Shown: piece after piece, positions 22,027 through 22,864 of the stretch
Layout: the number at the start of each line of letters is the position of its first letter
Numbering within the stretch: the first letter of the stretch is position 1
Source: an uncultured Clostridia bacterium
GTDB taxonomy: Bacteria; Bacillota; Clostridia; TANB77; CAG-508
Assembly (NCBI GenBank): GCA_934162615.1
Contig: CAKPJK010000022.1
Location: 1-22,864 of the forward strand
Length of the DNA: 22,864 nt
Direction: 5' to 3'
The notes under the pieces: generated by a model
What the model was told of the DNA's origin: nothing
What the model saw: only the letters and a program-made list of their open reading frames with translations
Database searches by the model: none
Position numbers and translations under genes: made by a program

Positions 22027-22055
22027 ATTATAATCTGCCTTTTAGTTTTTGTCAA
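22027..22055 (-). promoter_or_regulatory. Perfect consensus sigma-A promoter of the Rpn gene
   Basis: Minus strand: TTGACA (22050-22055), exactly 17 nt, TATAAT (22027-22032). The AAGGAG site (22020-22025) begins one nucleotide after the -10 hexamer, so a normal start about 7 nt downstream would leave the mRNA with little or no Shine-Dalgarno sequence before the ATG at 22009. Confidence 0.85.
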
Positions 22056-22341
22056 CATTTATCTCAAAGTAAATATGTTTTTTTATTTCCTATCACTTCC
22101 TATTTTTTATTAGTATTTTATCCCTGAATTGGATTTTTTTACTTAAATTTTTTATGATTTTTTGTCCGGATTTGGACTTTTTGATTTTTGAATTTAAATC
22201 TTTTCTTGAATTTTAAAATTTTATAATTTAAAAGTGGATTTATAATATCATAAAATGTCGAGATTTGCAATGTTTTTTGTACATTTTGTTGTACTTTTCA
22301 TCGCAATTTTCGACATTTTTTGACTTTTCTATTTAGATTTT
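22056..22341. other. AT-rich intergenic region
   Basis: No gene is visible. It contains T-rich runs, a small GTCC/GGAC inverted repeat near 22161-22174, short GTAC inverted repeats around 22279-22294, the 23-bp dispersed repeat copy B (22293-22315), a perfect TGTCGAA (minus strand, 22309-22315) and a near match TGTCGAG at about 22256. Confidence 0.5.
22293..22315. repeat. Dispersed 23-bp repeat, copy B
   Basis: ACTTTTCATCGCAATTTT then CGACA. It matches 8675-8697 at 22 of 23 positions, in the same orientation, 13.6 kb away. The single change creates a perfect TGTCGAA core on the minus strand. Confidence 0.6.
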
Positions 22342-22473
22342 TTATTTTATTTCATATGCTTGCCCTGCTGAACTTCCATCTCCTGTTTTTGTTGGGTCAA
22401 GTTGGACATTTGAGCTTAATGTTATTACCAACGCTACAAGTGTTATAGCTTTTTAATTTTTATACTTTTTCAT
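22342..22473 (-). pseudogene. Decayed prepilin- or signal-peptide-like gene start
   Basis: An ATG at 22473 with GGAG 8-9 nt upstream reads MKKYKN and then TAA (22453-22455). The same frame continues as KAITLVALVITLSSNVQLDPTK... to a stop at 22342-22344, 43 sense codons in all. KGITLVALVITI is a common prepilin (type III leader) start in Clostridia, so this may be a prepilin gene with a nonsense mutation and most of its body deleted. An ordinary signal peptide is the alternative. It lies 62 bp downstream of the DGR-like target gene on the same strand. Confidence 0.45.
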
Positions 22474-22522
22474 ACTCAATTCTCCATTTCTTTTATTTTC
22501 AATTCTAACTTTTTCTTAACAA

Positions 22523-22544
22523 TGACTCAAAATATTACTGAGCA
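22523..22544 (-). repeat. Hairpin at the end of the variable-region-like gene
   Basis: On the minus strand TGCTCA (22539-22544) pairs with TGAGTCA (22523-22529) with one bulged base and a 9-nt loop spanning the TAA stop. Diversity-generating retroelement target genes often have a hairpin just after the variable region, so the position is suggestive, but the stem is short. Confidence 0.35.
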
Positions 22545-22864
22545 ACCAACACTGAACGAAAACCATGACCGCACCAAGGAGCGCCATCACTAAAAGCGAA
22601 CGCAAACACACCCGCGTAAGAACTATCGTAGCAACTGCCCCCACGAGAAAAGAATGGAACGCCAAGACTAGCAAAGGAAGAGTAGTCTGTATTCCAGCCA
22701 TTATAGTCAGTTCCAGATGATGACGTTTCTAATATTGCATCTCCATATCCGTATTTAAAATTTTTATATACGGTATAATTATTATTCTCACCATCACTAC
22801 TTACATCCCATGGATATACTGTTACATATTTTGTACTTAATGTTTTATATCCGTCTGCATTTTT
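22535..22864 (-). CDS. C-terminal end of a C-type-lectin/FGE-like protein, candidate DGR target (partial)
   Basis: Only the last 109 residues are in the window; the frame is open to the right edge and ends at TAA 22535-22537. After a Tyr/Asn-rich stretch the protein has WNTDYSSF, GVPFFSRGGS, AGVFAF and GFRSVLVAQ, the core pattern of the C-type-lectin/formylglycine-generating-enzyme fold used by variable proteins of diversity-generating retroelements. The final ~135 bp are about 50% GC by count and about 10% A on the coding strand, against roughly one third A in the part before. Between the fixed motifs nearly all codons end in T or C (tgc tac gat agt tct tac; gct ttt agt gat ggc gct cct tgg tgc ggt cat), as expected when template AAY codons are mutated at A. 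Its N-terminus, localisation and any linked reverse transcriptase lie outside the window. An ordinary surface protein of the same fold is the alternative. Confidence 0.75.
   Translation of the reverse strand, partial: KNADGYKTLSTKYVTVYPWDVSSDGENNNYTVYKNFKYGYGDAILETSSSGTDYNGWNTDYSSFASLGVPFFSRGGSCYDSSYAGVFAFAFSDGAPWCGHGFRSVLVAQ

Noticed and set aside
22161..22174. GTCC/GGAC hairpin with T-runs as a terminator
   Set aside because: The stem is only 4 bp and T-runs lie on both sides on the strand opposite to the neighbouring genes.
22516..22701. Minus-strand 61-codon hydrophobic frame starting MAGIQTTLPLL
   Set aside because: It is the shifted frame of the partial CLec-domain gene; the frame ending at 22535 carries the recognisable domain motifs and is open to the window edge.
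1..22864. CRISPR array, tRNA, rRNA, DGR reverse transcriptase or template repeat
   Set aside because: Looked for and not seen: no regular spaced repeats, no GC-rich cloverleaf in intergenic regions, no reverse-transcriptase motif and no second copy of the 22535-22670 sequence.

Overview
The window is very AT-rich, roughly a quarter to 30% GC by eye. Its gene content is that of a low-GC Gram-positive anaerobe of the Clostridia type: AdhE, a DnaG-RpoD primase/sigma-A pair, a sortase, a small alarmone synthetase, a NifS-type cysteine desulfurase and strong AGGAGG-like ribosome binding sites. An uncultured gut Clostridia lineage is a reasonable guess, but nothing here fixes the species. Almost all genes lie on the minus strand; only two (1580-1888 and 2054-3646) are on plus.

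Layout. 1-720 has no intact gene. It holds the frameshifted 5' end of a MobV/Pre-type plasmid mobilisation gene and two oriT-like inverted repeats, so it is probably the scar of a mobilisable element. 721-1296 is the RdgB/HAM1 nucleotide pyrophosphatase. 1580-3646 holds a small orphan protein and a COG2509-type FAD protein, and the latter converges tail to tail on a cysteine desulfurase (3643-4770). 4852-8515 carries a patatin-like lipase, a membrane-anchored WG-repeat protein and a sortase, each with its own signals. 8726-15069 is a same-strand block in transcription order dnaG, rpoD, mscS, response regulator, histidine kinase: replication priming and housekeeping transcription, then a mechanosensitive channel with an OmpR-type two-component system. 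15245-15976 is a second patatin-like protein of visibly higher GC. 16071-16721 is a RelQ-type (p)ppGpp synthetase. 16923-20804 is a tight adhE plus unknown 423-residue gene pair. 20941-22009 is an Rpn/PD-(D/E)XK nuclease gene broken by an apparent one-base frameshift.

The right edge is the most unusual part. From 22864 leftwards, a partial minus-strand gene ends in a C-type-lectin/FGE-like domain (PFFSRGG ... AGVF ... GFRSVLV). Its last ~135 bp are about 50% GC and only about 10% adenine on the coding strand, and the codons at the expected variable sites nearly all end in T or C. That is what the variable region of a diversity-generating retroelement (DGR) target looks like. No reverse transcriptase or template repeat lies inside the window. 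Just downstream of it is a decayed reading frame with a prepilin- or signal-peptide-like start.

Other structure includes several good sigma-A promoters (the Rpn gene has a perfect TTGACA-17-TATAAT), clear hairpin terminators, a 23-bp near-identical sequence in two distant intergenic regions, and a ~35-bp leader shared by the patatin and WG-repeat genes.
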